NCBI GenBank assembly: GCA_002928965.1
Contig: PERU01000003.1
Location: 97,990 to 161,989 of the forward strand
Reading direction: 5' to 3'
Length of the DNA stretch: 64,000 nt
DNA from: Methylomonas sp.
GTDB lineage: Bacteria; Pseudomonadota; Gammaproteobacteria; Methylococcales; Methylomonadaceae
The notes beneath the pieces are model-generated. The model had not been told where the DNA came from. It did no database searches and was given only the letters and a program-made list of their open reading frames with translations. Shown here piece by piece: positions 40,275 through 50,710 of the stretch. The first letter of the stretch is position 1; each line of letters starts with the position of its first letter. Position numbers and translations under genes: made by a program.

Positions 40275-40626
40275 GTGGCAAACCACTCTCCACCCAAGCT
40301 TTAAAGCCACCCGCCATGCTGACGGCCTGGGTATAACCCAGCTGATTTAATACATGGGTAGCCAATGCAGATCGACCGCCGGTTTGGCAATACACTAAAA
40401 TATCTGCAGCTTGCTGGCCTTGAAAATTGGGGTGATTGGCGATTTGAAACTCCAGAACCCCGCGAGGGATATTGATAGCGTCAGGCAAATGGCCTGCCGC
40501 AAACTCAGCGGGCTCCCTTACATCCAGCACCAAATTGTCTTGCAACTGATTTTCAGCTGCATGGGTATCGATCTCTTTAATGTGCTGTTTGGCATTTGCC
40601 ACCAGATCCATTGCAGTTAAAGCCAT
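40267..40626 (-). CDS. Single-domain rhodanese-like protein
   Basis: A 119-residue cytoplasmic protein with one rhodanese domain. The conserved LDVREPAEFAAGHLPDAINIPRG block is followed by the active-site loop YCQTGGRSA, in which the Cys would carry the persulfide. The AGGFKAWVESGLP ending is typical of sulfurtransferases such as GlpE. The sulfur acceptor is unknown. A good ribosome site (AAGGGGG) precedes the ATG. It is coupled to hslR downstream. Confidence 0.92.
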   Translation of the reverse strand: MALTAMDLVANAKQHIKEIDTHAAENQLQDNLVLDVREPAEFAAGHLPDAINIPRGVLEFQIANHPNFQGQQAADILVYCQTGGRSALATHVLNQLGYTQAVSMAGGFKAWVESGLPLG

Positions 40627-40656
40627 ATAATGCCCCCTTCAAATCACTTGTTAACC

Positions 40657-41613
40657 TTAGGCTTGAATGTGTTTTTTCAATTCTTTTGGAATGGAAAATA
40701 CCACTTTTTCCTCAATGCCTTTGTTTTCTTTAACCGTCGTTGTTTCACCCCCCCAAACCTTGAGTTGATTGATCACTTCTTGGACCAATACTTCCGGAGC
40801 AGAGGCACCGGCAGTAACGCCTACAACATTGATACCTTCCAGCCATTCCGGCTTGAGATCTTTTGATGTGTCGATTAAATAAGCTGCTTTTCCCAATTGC
40901 TCGGCGATTTCGCGCAACCGGTTGGAGTTGGAACTGTTCGGTGAACCCACTACCAATATCAAGTCGGATATTTTCGCCAAATCATGTACCGCATCCTGAC
41001 GATTCTGCGTGGCATAACAAATATCGTCCTTCTTTTGTTCCTTGATGGAAGAGAAACGTTCCCGTAATGCATCCACCATCACTTTGGTATCGGTCATCGA
41101 CAAGGTAGTTTGGGTCACATAGGCCAGATTATCTGGATTGTTGACCTTTAAATTCTTGACATCTTCTGGGGTTTCAACCAGATAAATGTCACCATGTTCC
41201 GTGCATTTATCGTATTGTCCCATGGTGCCTTCCACTTCCGGGTGGCCGGCATGACCAATCAAGATCACTTCTCTGTCTTGCTTGGCGTGCTTGGCAACTT
41301 GCATGTGCACTTTAGTCACTAAAGGACAGGTAGCGTCAAACACTGTCAGCTGACGTTCTTCGGCTTCCTTTTGCACTTGTTTTGAAACACCATGTGCACT
41401 GAAGATCAAATACGAACCAACCGGAACGTCACTGATGTCTTCTATAAAGATGGCGCCCTTTTCCTTTAAGCCATCAACCACTGTACGGTTATGCACCACC
41501 TCATGTCTAACATAGATCGGCGCCCCAAAAGTATCAATGGCTTGATCAACAATTTCAATAGCCCGGTCAACGCCGGCACAGAATCCACGTGGGTTTGCGA
41601 GTACGATTTGCAT
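40657..41613 (-). CDS. ispH: 4-hydroxy-3-methylbut-2-enyl diphosphate reductase
   Basis: A 318-residue enzyme of the MEP pathway that reduces HMBPP to IPP and DMAPP with an Fe-S cluster. Ligands are Cys12 ([10 protein letters not shown]), Cys96 (DATCPLVTK) and Cys199 ([12 protein letters not shown]). Substrate-binding residues fit His41 (RHEVVH), His124 and Glu126 ([13 protein letters not shown]). Length and spacing match E. coli IspH (316). It lies between rhodanese and rraA on the same strand. Confidence 0.98.
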   Translation of the reverse strand: MQIVLANPRGFCAGVDRAIEIVDQAIDTFGAPIYVRHEVVHNRTVVDGLKEKGAIFIEDISDVPVGSYLIFSAHGVSKQVQKEAEERQLTVFDATCPLVTKVHMQVAKHAKQDREVILIGHAGHPEVEGTMGQYDKCTEHGDIYLVETPEDVKNLKVNNPDNLAYVTQTTLSMTDTKVMVDALRERFSSIKEQKKDDICYATQNRQDAVHDLAKISDLILVVGSPNSSNSNRLREIAEQLGKAAYLIDTSKDLKPEWLEGINVVGVTAGASAPEVLVQEVINQLKVWGGETTTVKENKGIEEKVVFSIPKELKKHIQA

Positions 41614-41651
41614 AATTCCTGAGTATTTTACTTGGTTAAGACAAGTGGATT

Positions 41652-42137
41652 TTAATCCAATTTTTCATCGAAGACGACAATTCCATCATGATCGGCATAT
41701 AAAAAATGATCTTTTTTAAAATTAACCCCGACAAAGTTGATCATGACATCGCGATTACCCTGCCCATGTTTTCGACTACGCAATGGGTGTGTATTCAGCG
41801 CCATTACACCGATCGGCATTTGACTGATCATCACAGAACTCCGCACACAACCATAAACGATGATGCCTTCCCAGGCATTGCTGACAGCCAGATCAGCCAA
41901 CGTATCGCCAAATAAAGCACAGCGCTTGGAGCCTCCGCCATCGATGACCAGTACTCTACCCTGACCCGCTTCTTCCAATGCATTACGCACCAGTGAATTA
42001 TCTTCAAAAACCTTTAAGGTGGTTATTTGTCCGGAGAATTGCTGTTTACCGCCAAAGTGTCTGAGTAACGATTCAGCAACCTGAAAATTTTCCTGGTTAG
42101 CAAAGCGATCACAAAGATCAGCTGTAACAAAACCCAT
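41652..42137 (-). CDS. rraA: Regulator of ribonuclease activity A
   Basis: A 161-residue RraA-family protein. Conserved parts are TADLCDRF at the start, [17 protein letters not shown] in the middle and [20 protein letters not shown] and VNFVGV-type strands (here INFVGVNF) later. In E. coli RraA binds and inhibits RNase E. Homologues may act as aldolases in other organisms, so the RNase E role here is by homology. A strong GAGGAGG ribosome site precedes the ATG. Confidence 0.93.
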   Translation of the reverse strand: MGFVTADLCDRFANQENFQVAESLLRHFGGKQQFSGQITTLKVFEDNSLVRNALEEAGQGRVLVIDGGGSKRCALFGDTLADLAVSNAWEGIIVYGCVRSSVMISQMPIGVMALNTHPLRSRKHGQGNRDVMINFVGVNFKKDHFLYADHDGIVVFDEKLD

Positions 42138-42158
42138 GCTGCCTCCTCCTCAAGAAAA

Positions 42159-43514
42159 TCAGAAATAGCGTGCTAACAAACCATATTGACAATCTGCACC
42201 CGGTAACGGAATTTTAACTTCATAACCCCCGCCAGAAGCCTCCTGCATCGGATTACCCCACTTATCAAACATGGTTTCTACAGATATATCACGATTTCCC
42301 TCCGGTAAAATCAACTCCAGGCGATCACCCACAGTAAATTTGTTTTTAACGCTTACATCCGCCAAACCTGTTTCAGGATCGAATGAAGTTATTTCACCGC
42401 AGAACTGTTGTTGATGACTTTTGGAATAGCCTGAGATGTAGTTTTGATGTTCATGGGTATGGTGGCGTTGATAAAAGCCATCCGTATAACCGCGATTGGC
42501 CAGATTATCCAGGATGCCGATCAATTCGGGTTGAAATGGTCGACCAGCCAAAGCATCATCTATAGCTTGTCTATAGGTTTGCGCGGTCCGAGCCACATAA
42601 AAATGCGATTTGGTGCGACCTTCAATTTTCAAACTATCAATACCGATTTCCACCAAACGCTGCACGTGCTCAATCGCCCGCAAGTCTTTGGAATTCATGA
42701 TGTAAGTGCCGTTTTCATCTTCCATAACCGGCAATAATTCACCCTTCCGGCCTTCTTCTTCCAAAAAGTAAATGTTATCCGCCAACGGATGACGTTCGGC
42801 CCCACCGCAACTGGCCGTATTCAATCCGGCATTCAGGTCGCCCATGGAGATGACTTCGCTATCCCCCAGCACGTAATCACCCTCGGCAGTTTCAACGGCA
42901 GGTTTGGTATCGTATTTCCACCGACACGAATTGGTACAGGTGCCTTGATTCGGATCGCGATGATTAAAGTAGCCCGATAACAAACAACGTCCTGAGTAAG
43001 CGATGCATAAAGCGCCATGCACAAATACTTCCAGTTCCATATCCGGGCATTCCTGACGAATCTCGGCAATTTCATCCAAAGATAATTCACGAGATAAAAT
43101 CACCCGCTCCACACCCATACTTTTCCAGAAACGCACACTGGCATAATTGACTGTGTTGGCTTGAACGGACAAATGAATCGGCATATCCGGCCATTGTTCG
43201 CGGGTCATCATGATCAAGCCCGGATCGGCCATAATCAAAGCATCCGGTTGCATGGCAATGATCGGTGCTATGTCTTTAAGAAAGGTTTTGATTTTGGCGT
43301 TATGTGGAATGACGTTTGCCGCCAAAAAAAACTTTTTGCCCAGTTGATGAGCTTCGGCAATACCTTTGGCGAGATTATCTGCCATAAAATCGTTATTACG
43401 CACCCGCAAACTGTAACGAGGTTGGCCTGCGTAAACGGCATCCGCACCAAATGCAAAGGCATAGCGCATGTTACGGATGGTACCAGCGGGGGAAAGAAGT
43501 TCGATATGTTTCAT
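42159..43514 (-). CDS. trhP: TrhP-type U32 peptidase family protein (tRNA U34 hydroxylation)
   Basis: A 451-residue U32-family protein corresponding to E. coli YegQ/TrhP (453), which takes part in prephenate-dependent hydroxylation of uridine 34 in tRNA. The N-terminal AFGADAVYAGQPRYSLRVRNNDF and the Cys-rich centre (CLLSGYFNHRDPNQGTCTNSCRWKYDT) are typical. The C-terminal barrel carries TFDPETGLADVSVKNKF-like sequence. The family name implies proteolysis, but the tRNA role is the characterised one. It stands 21 bases upstream of rraA. Confidence 0.93.
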   Translation of the reverse strand: MKHIELLSPAGTIRNMRYAFAFGADAVYAGQPRYSLRVRNNDFMADNLAKGIAEAHQLGKKFFLAANVIPHNAKIKTFLKDIAPIIAMQPDALIMADPGLIMMTREQWPDMPIHLSVQANTVNYASVRFWKSMGVERVILSRELSLDEIAEIRQECPDMELEVFVHGALCIAYSGRCLLSGYFNHRDPNQGTCTNSCRWKYDTKPAVETAEGDYVLGDSEVISMGDLNAGLNTASCGGAERHPLADNIYFLEEEGRKGELLPVMEDENGTYIMNSKDLRAIEHVQRLVEIGIDSLKIEGRTKSHFYVARTAQTYRQAIDDALAGRPFQPELIGILDNLANRGYTDGFYQRHHTHEHQNYISGYSKSHQQQFCGEITSFDPETGLADVSVKNKFTVGDRLELILPEGNRDISVETMFDKWGNPMQEASGGGYEVKIPLPGADCQYGLLARYF

Positions 43515-43982
43515 GGCAAATCTTAAAAATAAACGTGTTGCATTCTAACAAGTTAAATCCCCCCGGGCAAAGCCAGAGCTTGTTATTGTCAGCACTCTCA
43601 CACTGCTAAACCGGGATCGATTGCAGATTTCCGGGGTTCCGCGTGATTTAAGCACGCTAAAAGTCAACAAAACTCCCAGTCAAGCATTATGGCAACGATG
43701 CCTGCTCCGATATGGACTCGAGCGGTCGTGTTGAAGAGAACACGTGTCAGAAGGCTTGGTGAAATGCCTTACCATCAATCATGAATTTGATGAATTCCTG
43801 GTAAAATAGCGAATCACCACCAACAATTCAGCTACTTTTAAGTATTATTTTAATGAGTTGTTGTTTTTTATGCTCAATTCGCTGTGATTTGTTGTATAAA
43901 GGCAAAAGTGAACATTTTAAAATTATTTGATGCTGTGTGTATCTGCACTAGGTATTGCGCTGCGTCTATCCTATCGACTTAT
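43515..43982. other. Gene-free region between trhP and ldtD
   Basis: No convincing gene. It separates two divergent genes and must hold their promoters. The frame of ldtD stays open upstream from 43983 to a GTG at 43884, but the extra residues look unlike a signal sequence. A 32-codon plus-strand frame starting near 43687 has no support. A CCCCGG run near 43559 marks the trhP side. Confidence 0.6.
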
Positions 43983-45722
43983 ATGAAAACGACTGGCTTT
44001 AAAAAACTGGCAATAAATCTTGGCCTGATGTTTCCTGTGGTGATTTTGTTATTTATTTCTGCTCAACCGAGTTCGACAGCGGATGAAAACAACCGATCCA
44101 CTGACGCCAGCGCTGCCATTGCCTCACTTATAACCAGTCAGCAAAATGCCTTATTGAACAAGCCCGATTTCTCAGGAATTTCCGATCAAATCGTCAAGTT
44201 ATATCAGTTCAACCACAATCAGTTGCTATGGCTGGGTCCGCAGCAGTCTGACACACGTATTCAACAGGCATTGACAATACTCGAACACGCAGCTGCCGAT
44301 GGTCTTTTAGCCCAGGATTACGACACCGAAGCCTTAAAAAACAATCTGCATGTGGCTAGCAGCATGCCCGCTAGTGCGGTCAATGAACTGGCCCAACTCG
44401 ATACAGCTCTATCCATCGCCTTGGTCCGGTTTTTAAATGACTTGCATGCCGGGCGTGTCAATCCGCAACAACTTAATTATCCCGCGCCTTTCGGCTACAA
44501 AACCAAACTGGATATAGTCGGTTTGATCATGGACGCTCTCGACAAAAATTCGCTAACCGCATTACCCGAGCGCATTCAACCCAAAGTTAAGCAGTATCAG
44601 CAATTAAAACAGGTTTTAGCCAGTTATCGACAAACCCCACAAGAGGCCAATTTTCAACCCTTGATTATTGATGGCGCCTTACGCCCTGGCCAGCACCACC
44701 CGCAACTGGCCGATTTGCAACAACGACTGATTGCCTTGGGTGCTTTACCGGAAGATGTCAAAGCCAAGCCGGTATCAGACAATTACGATATTGAATTGCA
44801 GGCAGGCGTCAAAAAATTCCAGCAGGAAATTGGCTTGAAAGCCGATGGCGTGATTGGCAAGGAAACTGCCACCAAACTTAACGAGTCACTCGATCAGAAA
44901 ATCCTGCGAATTGAACTGGCCATGGAACGATTACGCTGGCTTCCTGACGACATCGAAGGCCCGCTGATTATCGTCAATATCCCGGCTTTTCAGTTGTGGG
45001 CTTTTAATTCCATGGATGACACCGAGACCTTAAATATGCGGGTCATCGTCGGCAAAGCCCTGCAAAATCAGACCCCGGTTTTGTTTGAGCAGATGGAATA
45101 CCTGGAATTCATGCCCTACTGGAACATCCCCAGAAGCATCATGGACAAGGAAATTTTACCCAAGCTTTATAATGATTTTTCTTATCTGCAAAGCCAGAAT
45201 ATGGAACTGGTCAACCGAAGTGCACCGGATAATCTGGAGGCATTGGAGGGTTTTCTGGATGATATTCGCCGAGGTCGTGTCCGCGCCAGACAGCGCCCAG
45301 GCAGTGGAAACCCTTTGGGCAAGGTTAAGTTCATTTTTCCCAACAAGGAAGATGTGTATTTGCACGACACATCCAACCATAACTTGTTTAATCGTAGCCG
45401 TCGCGATTTCAGCCATGGTTGCGTCAGGGTTGCCGAGGCTGAAAAACTGGCTGAATTTGTATTAAACAACCAACCTGAATCAGCCTGGGATCTGCAGGCT
45501 ATTCAGGAAGCCATGTCCGGCTCCAAAACCCGCCGGGTCACCTTGAAAAAACCCATTCCGGTTCTGTTTCTCTACGCCACTTCTTTTGTAGATCACACAA
45601 ATAAAGTTCACTTTTACAATGATATTTATCAGCAGGATGCTGCTTTAGAAAAAGCCCTAGGCAAAATAACCGCGACAAATGACCAGACTCTGCTGAGCGC
45701 TAAAACCAGCAAACCCGGATGA
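43983..45722 (+). CDS. ldtD: Murein L,D-transpeptidase (YcbB/LdtD type)
   Basis: A 579-residue enzyme that makes 3-3 crosslinks in peptidoglycan, protecting against beta-lactams and envelope stress. After an N-terminal anchor or signal (MKTTGFKKLAINLGLMFPVVILLF), there is a helical scaffold domain, a peptidoglycan-binding domain (LADLQQRLIALGALPEDV, QQEIGLKADGVIGKETATKL) and a YkuD catalytic domain with the hallmark HDTSNHNLFNRSRRDFSHGCVRV. There the Cys of SHGCVR is the nucleophile. Layout and length match E. coli LdtD (615). The ATG at 43983 is preferred over the GTG at 43884 for the signal sequence. Confidence 0.93.
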   Translation: MKTTGFKKLAINLGLMFPVVILLFISAQPSSTADENNRSTDASAAIASLITSQQNALLNKPDFSGISDQIVKLYQFNHNQLLWLGPQQSDTRIQQALTILEHAAADGLLAQDYDTEALKNNLHVASSMPASAVNELAQLDTALSIALVRFLNDLHAGRVNPQQLNYPAPFGYKTKLDIVGLIMDALDKNSLTALPERIQPKVKQYQQLKQVLASYRQTPQEANFQPLIIDGALRPGQHHPQLADLQQRLIALGALPEDVKAKPVSDNYDIELQAGVKKFQQEIGLKADGVIGKETATKLNESLDQKILRIELAMERLRWLPDDIEGPLIIVNIPAFQLWAFNSMDDTETLNMRVIVGKALQNQTPVLFEQMEYLEFMPYWNIPRSIMDKEILPKLYNDFSYLQSQNMELVNRSAPDNLEALEGFLDDIRRGRVRARQRPGSGNPLGKVKFIFPNKEDVYLHDTSNHNLFNRSRRDFSHGCVRVAEAEKLAEFVLNNQPESAWDLQAIQEAMSGSKTRRVTLKKPIPVLFLYATSFVDHTNKVHFYNDIYQQDAALEKALGKITATNDQTLLSAKTSKPG

Positions 45723-45730
45723 ACCCAAAG

Positions 45731-45759
45731 CCAACGCTGCCATTAATTTGCAGTGTTGG
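45731..45759 (+). terminator. Hairpin after ldtD, possible terminator
   Basis: A 10-bp stem CCAACGCTGC / GCAGTGTTGG with one G-U pair and a 9-base loop, 9 bases after the ldtD stop. No T tract follows, so it may be a Rho-dependent end or a stability hairpin. Confidence 0.45.
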
Positions 45760-45854
45760 ATAACAATGTATTGCCTACTGGATTTCAAAAAAATATAATC
45801 GCGGCTTTTTTTTGAACAAGTCCATTCTCACTACTCACTAAAAGTCCAGCAAAA

Positions 45855-47030
45855 ATGACAACCCATATCATGCCAACATATGCCCGGCAGGCAGTTACTT
45901 TTGAGCGAGGCGAAGGCGCTTGGTTATGGGATACCGACGGCAATCGCTATCTGGACGCATTAGCAGGTATTGCAGTCTGCAATCTGGGGCACGCGCATCC
46001 CGCCGTGAGTACCGCATTGTGCCAGCAAAGCCAGACGCTGATCCACACGTCCAATTTATATGGGGTGAAATTACAGGCTGATTTGGCTGATGCGCTGTGC
46101 AAACTCAGCGGCATGGACAATGTGTTTTTTTGTAATTCTGGTACAGAAGCCAACGAAGCGGCCATCAAACTGGCCCGCAAATATGGTCATGAACAAGGCA
46201 TCAACGAGCCTCTTATCCTGACCATGGACAAAAGTTTTCATGGCCGCACCATGGGAGCTTTAAGCGCAACTGGCAATAGCAAAGTAAAACAAGGTTTTGC
46301 GCCGCTATTACCCGGCTTTGTGCACGTCCCTTATAACGACATAGCCGCTATTCACTCAGCCATTCAGACACACCCCACAATCGTGGCGATTCTGGTTGAA
46401 CCTATTCAAGGCGAAGGCGGTGTAAATATTCCGGCTGGGGATTATCTAAATCAAATCAGAGCAATTTGCGACCAACACAATTTATTGATGATGCTGGATG
46501 AAATTCAAACCGGTATCGGTCGTACCGGTCGGTTTTTGGCTTATCAGCACAATGATATTCTGCCGGATGTTTGCACGCTCGCCAAAGCATTGGGCAATGG
46601 GGTGCCGATTGGTGCCTGCATGGCTCAAGGCAAGGCAGCAAGCATTTTGACTGCCGGCAACCATGGCTCGACTTTCGGTGGCAATCCGCTGGCATGTAGC
46701 GCCGCTATGGCAGTGATCGACACATTAAACAATACTGAATTGGTTGCCAATGCAGCACATAAAGGCAGGCGCATTTGTGACGCTATCAGTCATTTGAACC
46801 GCCATAATCCGCATATCGTTTCAATTCGTCATAAAGGTCTGATGATAGGTATTGAATTAGATGCACCCTGCGGTGAACTGGTTGGCAAAGCCCTGCAACA
46901 AGGCCTGCTGATCAACGTAACAGCCGATAGCACCATACGCCTATTACCGCCACTGGTGATTAACGACACTCAAATCGATCAGTTAACCAGTACCTTGTCG
47001 GCGCTTATTCAAGAACATACTCATCAGTAA
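45855..47030 (+). CDS. argD: Acetylornithine aminotransferase
   Basis: A 391-residue class III PLP aminotransferase of arginine synthesis (also usable as succinyldiaminopimelate aminotransferase). It has [33 protein letters not shown] and [15 protein letters not shown] with Asp215. The PLP-bound Lys244 is in [14 protein letters not shown]. Homology and its place before argF support ArgD over other class III enzymes. argF follows after four bases, so argDF is an operon. No ArgR box was evident upstream. Confidence 0.96.
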   Translation: MTTHIMPTYARQAVTFERGEGAWLWDTDGNRYLDALAGIAVCNLGHAHPAVSTALCQQSQTLIHTSNLYGVKLQADLADALCKLSGMDNVFFCNSGTEANEAAIKLARKYGHEQGINEPLILTMDKSFHGRTMGALSATGNSKVKQGFAPLLPGFVHVPYNDIAAIHSAIQTHPTIVAILVEPIQGEGGVNIPAGDYLNQIRAICDQHNLLMMLDEIQTGIGRTGRFLAYQHNDILPDVCTLAKALGNGVPIGACMAQGKAASILTAGNHGSTFGGNPLACSAAMAVIDTLNNTELVANAAHKGRRICDAISHLNRHNPHIVSIRHKGLMIGIELDAPCGELVGKALQQGLLINVTADSTIRLLPPLVINDTQIDQLTSTLSALIQEHTHQ

Positions 47031-47034
47031 ACCT

Positions 47035-47934
47035 ATGCAACCCAGACACTTCACCAGCCTGCTGGACCTGAGCCAACACGAATTGCGCACCCTGATTCAA
47101 CGGGCCATTCAGCTTAAAAATCACCGTGACCCGGACTTTCAACCCCTGAAAGGCAAAGTGTTGGCCATGGTGTTTGAGAAATCCTCTACCCGCACCCGCA
47201 TTTCTTTTGAAGCCGGTATGGCGCAATTCGGTGGCAGTGCAATTTTCCTGTCTCCACGTGATACCCAGCTCGGTCGTGGCGAACCGTTGGAAGACAGTGC
47301 ACGAGTAATTTCCAGCATGGTCGATTGCATCATGCTGCGCACCCACTCGCATGAAACCGTCAACACTTTTGCCAGACATTCACGCGTACCGGTTATCAAC
47401 GGCTTAAGCGATTTGTTGCACCCTTGCCAATTACTTGCAGACATGCAAACCTATTTTGAATGCCGCGGCGACATTGCCGGCAAGACCGTAACATGGATAG
47501 GCGATGGCAATAACATGTGCCATTCCTATATCAATGCCGCGCGCCAATTTGACTTTAAACTGCATATTGCCTGCCCGATTGATTATCGCCCTGTACAAAG
47601 CATCGTCGATGCGGCGGGCGACCGGGTGGCATTTTTCAATTCACCGGAACTGGCAGCCAAACAGGCGAATTTAGTAGTTACCGACGTCTGGGCCAGCATG
47701 GGTCAGGAAGACGAACAGAAAAAGCGCGAAATGGCTTTTCAGGATTATCAGGTTAATGCGCAAGTGATGCAGGCAGCCAATCCCGATGCACTATTCATGC
47801 ATTGTTTGCCGGCTCACCGCGGTGAAGAAGTGTCTGCTGATGTAATTGACGGTGCACAGAGTGTTATTTTCCAGGAAGCTGAAAATAGGCTACATGCGCA
47901 AAAAGCCTTGCTGGAATTTCTCATCTGTAGATAA
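47035..47934 (+). CDS. argF: Ornithine carbamoyltransferase
   Basis: A 299-residue cytoplasmic enzyme that forms citrulline from ornithine and carbamoyl phosphate. The carbamoyl-phosphate loop is SSTRTR (residues 50-55). [11 protein letters not shown] and the [11 protein letters not shown] motif near residue 260, with the catalytic Cys, follow. The length is that of bacterial OTCases of the shorter, anabolic type. It is co-transcribed with argD. Confidence 0.97.
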   Translation: MQPRHFTSLLDLSQHELRTLIQRAIQLKNHRDPDFQPLKGKVLAMVFEKSSTRTRISFEAGMAQFGGSAIFLSPRDTQLGRGEPLEDSARVISSMVDCIMLRTHSHETVNTFARHSRVPVINGLSDLLHPCQLLADMQTYFECRGDIAGKTVTWIGDGNNMCHSYINAARQFDFKLHIACPIDYRPVQSIVDAAGDRVAFFNSPELAAKQANLVVTDVWASMGQEDEQKKREMAFQDYQVNAQVMQAANPDALFMHCLPAHRGEEVSADVIDGAQSVIFQEAENRLHAQKALLEFLICR

Positions 47935-47979
47935 TTTCGCTAGAATCCTGACTTTAGTTTGACGATCAAGAGTGTCACT

Positions 47980-48618
47980 GTGAAAAAATCCTTAACCAGT
48001 TTGCTTGTTCTCATCGCCATCAGCAGCTTAGCTCAAGCCAAGACTGGTTACGTGACGGACAGTGTAGAAATCCCCCTGCGCAGCAGCGAAAGTGAACGTA
48101 GCAAAATCATCAAAATGCTGCCTGCCGGCACCGCATTGAATGTATTGGGAGATAACACCGAAAATGGTTACACCTATGTGCAAACCAGTAATGGCTCAGA
48201 AGGGTTTATTCTGACCCGCTATATAAGTCCTGAACCAATCAGTCGAGTACAACTGGAAAATGCCACCAAAAAACTGGAAACACTGTTGGAAGAAAATAAA
48301 ACGCTCAAAACTGCCCAGACCAGTGGACTTGAATTAGGTAAAGAACGCGATAGACTGAGCGCTGAATTGTCCGAATTACAACAAACCGCCGCCAATGCAA
48401 TCCAGATCAAACAACAACGTGATCAATTGCAGGAACGGGTAGTCAGTGTCGAACGTGAATTACAACAACTTAAACGCGAAAACCAAGCACTAACCGACAG
48501 CAGCAATCAAGACTGGTTTTTATACGGCGGCGGCTTGGCTCTGTTTGGGGTTTTACTGGGCTTTATCTTGCCCAAAATCAGCTGGCGTCGCCGTTCTGGC
48601 GGCTGGGATACCTTTTAA
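47980..48618 (+). CDS. SH3-domain/coiled-coil membrane protein (TIGR04211 type)
   Basis: A 212-residue protein with a signal peptide (KKSLTSLLVLIAISSLAQA) and a bacterial SH3 domain at about residues 25-85 (YVTDSVEIPLRSSESERSKIIKMLPAG, NGSEGFILTRYI). A long coiled coil runs from 95 to 175, and there is a C-terminal transmembrane helix (WFLYGGGLALFGVLLGFIL) with a basic tail. This is the TIGR04211 layout, a conserved gammaproteobacterial family of unknown role (YgiM-like). The GTG at 47980 is preferred because AAGAG precedes it. A TTG at 47959 is also in frame. Confidence 0.85.
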   Translation: MKKSLTSLLVLIAISSLAQAKTGYVTDSVEIPLRSSESERSKIIKMLPAGTALNVLGDNTENGYTYVQTSNGSEGFILTRYISPEPISRVQLENATKKLETLLEENKTLKTAQTSGLELGKERDRLSAELSELQQTAANAIQIKQQRDQLQERVVSVERELQQLKRENQALTDSSNQDWFLYGGGLALFGVLLGFILPKISWRRRSGGWDTF

Positions 48619-48670
48619 TTTTTTACAGATTTAACCCCAGATTGAACAGTGGTTATTAACGGCCTTTCCC

Positions 48671-48693
48671 GCGGCATTTAAATGCCGCTTTTT
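48671..48693 (+). terminator. Rho-independent terminator before ilvD
   Basis: A perfect 18-base palindrome GCGGCATTTAAATGCCGC, so a GCGGCAT stem with a short loop, followed by TTTTT. It lies 52 bases after the SH3-protein stop and 20 bases before the ilvD start. It probably ends the argDF-SH3 unit and isolates ilvD. Confidence 0.85.
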
Positions 48694-48712
48694 GCTTTCA
48701 GTAGGAATTACC

Positions 48713-50563
48713 ATGCCTGCATATCGTTCTCATACCACCACTCAAGGCCGCAATATGGCGGGTGCACGCGCATTGTGGCGCGCCACCGGCATGAAAGACG
48801 GCGACTTCGATAAGCCGATTATTGCGATTGCCAACTCCTTTACCCAGTTCGTGCCCGGTCATGTGCATTTGAAAGATCTGGGACAACTCGTTGCCCGTCA
48901 AATAGAACAAGCGGGCGGCGTGGCCAAAGAATTCAACACCATCGCCGTGGACGACGGCATTGCCATGGGTCACGACGGTATGCTTTACAGCTTGCCCAGC
49001 CGCGACTTGATCGCCGATAGCGTGGAATATATGGTCAATGCCCACTGCGCCGATGCGCTGGTGTGTATTTCCAACTGCGACAAAATCACCCCCGGTATGT
49101 TGATGGCGGCGATGCGGCTGAATATTCCGGTGATCTTTGTTTCAGGTGGTCCGATGGAAGCCGGCAAAGTGCGTTTGGCCGAAAGTCCCAACGTCAAAAA
49201 ACTGGATTTGGTCGATGCGATGGTGATGGCGGCTGACAGCAAAGTGTCCGATGCCGATTTAGCAGCTGTCGAGCGCTCCGCCTGTCCCACCTGCGGCTCC
49301 TGCTCAGGCATGTTCACCGCCAATTCCATGAACTGCCTGACAGAGGCTTTGGGCTTATCCTTGCCCGGTAACGGGACGGTGCTCGCCACCCACGCCGACC
49401 GAGAACAGTTATTCAAACAAGCCGGGTGGCGTATCGTCGAACTGGCCAAACAATATTACGAACAAAACGACGAATCGGTACTACCGCGTTCGGTCGGCTT
49501 TAAAGCGTTCGAAAATGCTATCGCGCTCGATATAGCCATGGGCGGCTCGACCAATACCATTTTGCATTTGCTGGCCATCGCCCTAGAAGCCGGTATTGAT
49601 TTCACACTGGCCGACATCGATCGTATGTCCAAAGTGATACCGCAATTATGTAAAGTGGCACCCAACACCGAGAAATACCATATTGAAGACGTGCACCGCG
49701 CGGGCGGCATCATGGCAATTCTGGCGGAATTGAATCGGGCCGGCAAGCTGCATACCGACGTACCCACCGTGCATGCCAAAACCCTGGGTGAGGCCATCGC
49801 GCAATGGGACATTGCCGCGAACCCAAGCGAGGCAGTCGAAACGTTTTACAAGGCCGGGCCGGGGGGGATTCCGACTCAGGTTGCTTTCAGCCAGAACACC
49901 CGCTGGCCCAGTCTGGACAAGGATCGTGCCGAAGGCTGCATCCGTTCCATCGAACACGCTTTCAGTTTGGAAGGCGGTTTGGCAGTACTACATGGCAATA
50001 TCGCCCTGGACGGCTGCGTGATCAAAACAGCTGGCGTGGACGACAGCCTGCTGGTGTTTGAAGGCAGCGCCCATGTGGTCGAATCGCAAGACGAAGCCGT
50101 CGAGAATATCTTGAACAACAAAGTCAAAGCCGGTGACGTGGTGGTCGTTCGTTACGAAGGCCCGAAAGGCGGACCCGGCATGCAGGAAATGCTCTATCCC
50201 ACCAGCTATATCAAGTCCAAAGGCTTAGGCAAAGCCTGTGCTTTATTAACCGATGGCCGGTTTTCCGGTGGCACCTCCGGATTATCCATCGGTCATTGCT
50301 CGCCGGAGGCGGCTGCGGGTGGAGCAATTGGCTTGGTGCGCAATGGCGATCGTATTCATATCGATATTCCGAACCGTACTATCAATGTATTGATCAGTGA
50401 TGAGGAATTGGCCCAGCGTCGCGCCGAACAGGACTTGTTGGGCTGGAAACCGGTCAAGCCACGCCCTCGCAAAGTCTCGGTGGCGCTGAAGGTCTATGCC
50501 AAGTTTGCCACCTCTGCAGACAAGGGTGCGGTGCGTGATTTATCGCAGCTTGAAGATCGCTAA
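48713..50563 (+). CDS. ilvD: Dihydroxy-acid dehydratase
   Basis: A 616-residue Fe-S enzyme of branched-chain amino acid synthesis, the same length as E. coli IlvD. It starts [22 protein letters not shown], as in homologues. Cluster ligands include Cys122 (CISNCDK) and [11 protein letters not shown] near residue 195. Further motifs are [18 protein letters not shown] and [15 protein letters not shown]. The start at 48713 has a good ribosome site (TAGGA), better than the extended frame to 48692. No leader peptide or attenuator is visible upstream. Confidence 0.97.
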   Translation: MPAYRSHTTTQGRNMAGARALWRATGMKDGDFDKPIIAIANSFTQFVPGHVHLKDLGQLVARQIEQAGGVAKEFNTIAVDDGIAMGHDGMLYSLPSRDLIADSVEYMVNAHCADALVCISNCDKITPGMLMAAMRLNIPVIFVSGGPMEAGKVRLAESPNVKKLDLVDAMVMAADSKVSDADLAAVERSACPTCGSCSGMFTANSMNCLTEALGLSLPGNGTVLATHADREQLFKQAGWRIVELAKQYYEQNDESVLPRSVGFKAFENAIALDIAMGGSTNTILHLLAIALEAGIDFTLADIDRMSKVIPQLCKVAPNTEKYHIEDVHRAGGIMAILAELNRAGKLHTDVPTVHAKTLGEAIAQWDIAANPSEAVETFYKAGPGGIPTQVAFSQNTRWPSLDKDRAEGCIRSIEHAFSLEGGLAVLHGNIALDGCVIKTAGVDDSLLVFEGSAHVVESQDEAVENILNNKVKAGDVVVVRYEGPKGGPGMQEMLYPTSYIKSKGLGKACALLTDGRFSGGTSGLSIGHCSPEAAAGGAIGLVRNGDRIHIDIPNRTINVLISDEELAQRRAEQDLLGWKPVKPRPRKVSVALKVYAKFATSADKGAVRDLSQLEDR

Positions 50564-50602
50564 GGATATGGGTGTCAATCTCGACTGATAAGGATTTTCC
50601 CA

Positions 50603-50629
50603 TTCGTCCTGAGCCTGTCGAAGGATGAA
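50603..50629. repeat. Degenerate copy of a short inverted-repeat element
   Basis: TTCGTCCT / AGGATGAA arms (one mismatch, G-T type) around GAGCCTGTCGA. The loop resembles that of the larger repeat 14 bases further on (GAGCAACGTCGA), which suggests both belong to one dispersed family of snap-back elements. Confidence 0.6.
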
Positions 50630-50642
50630 GGCGGAAATACGA

Positions 50643-50710
50643 GGTCTCGCATTGACAAACCGTTCATGCTGAGCAACGTCGAAGCATGAACGGTTTGTCA
50701 ATGCGAGACC
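50643..50710. repeat. 68-base perfect inverted repeat (snap-back element)
   Basis: Two 28-base arms (50643-50670 and 50683-50710) are exact reverse complements around a 12-base centre GAGCAACGTCGA. The core, with ends like CATGCTGAGC and GTCGAAGCATG, recalls the short palindromic repeats scattered between genes in many proteobacteria. There is no T tract, so it is not a simple intrinsic terminator, although it may end or stabilise the ilvD transcript. Confidence 0.9.
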
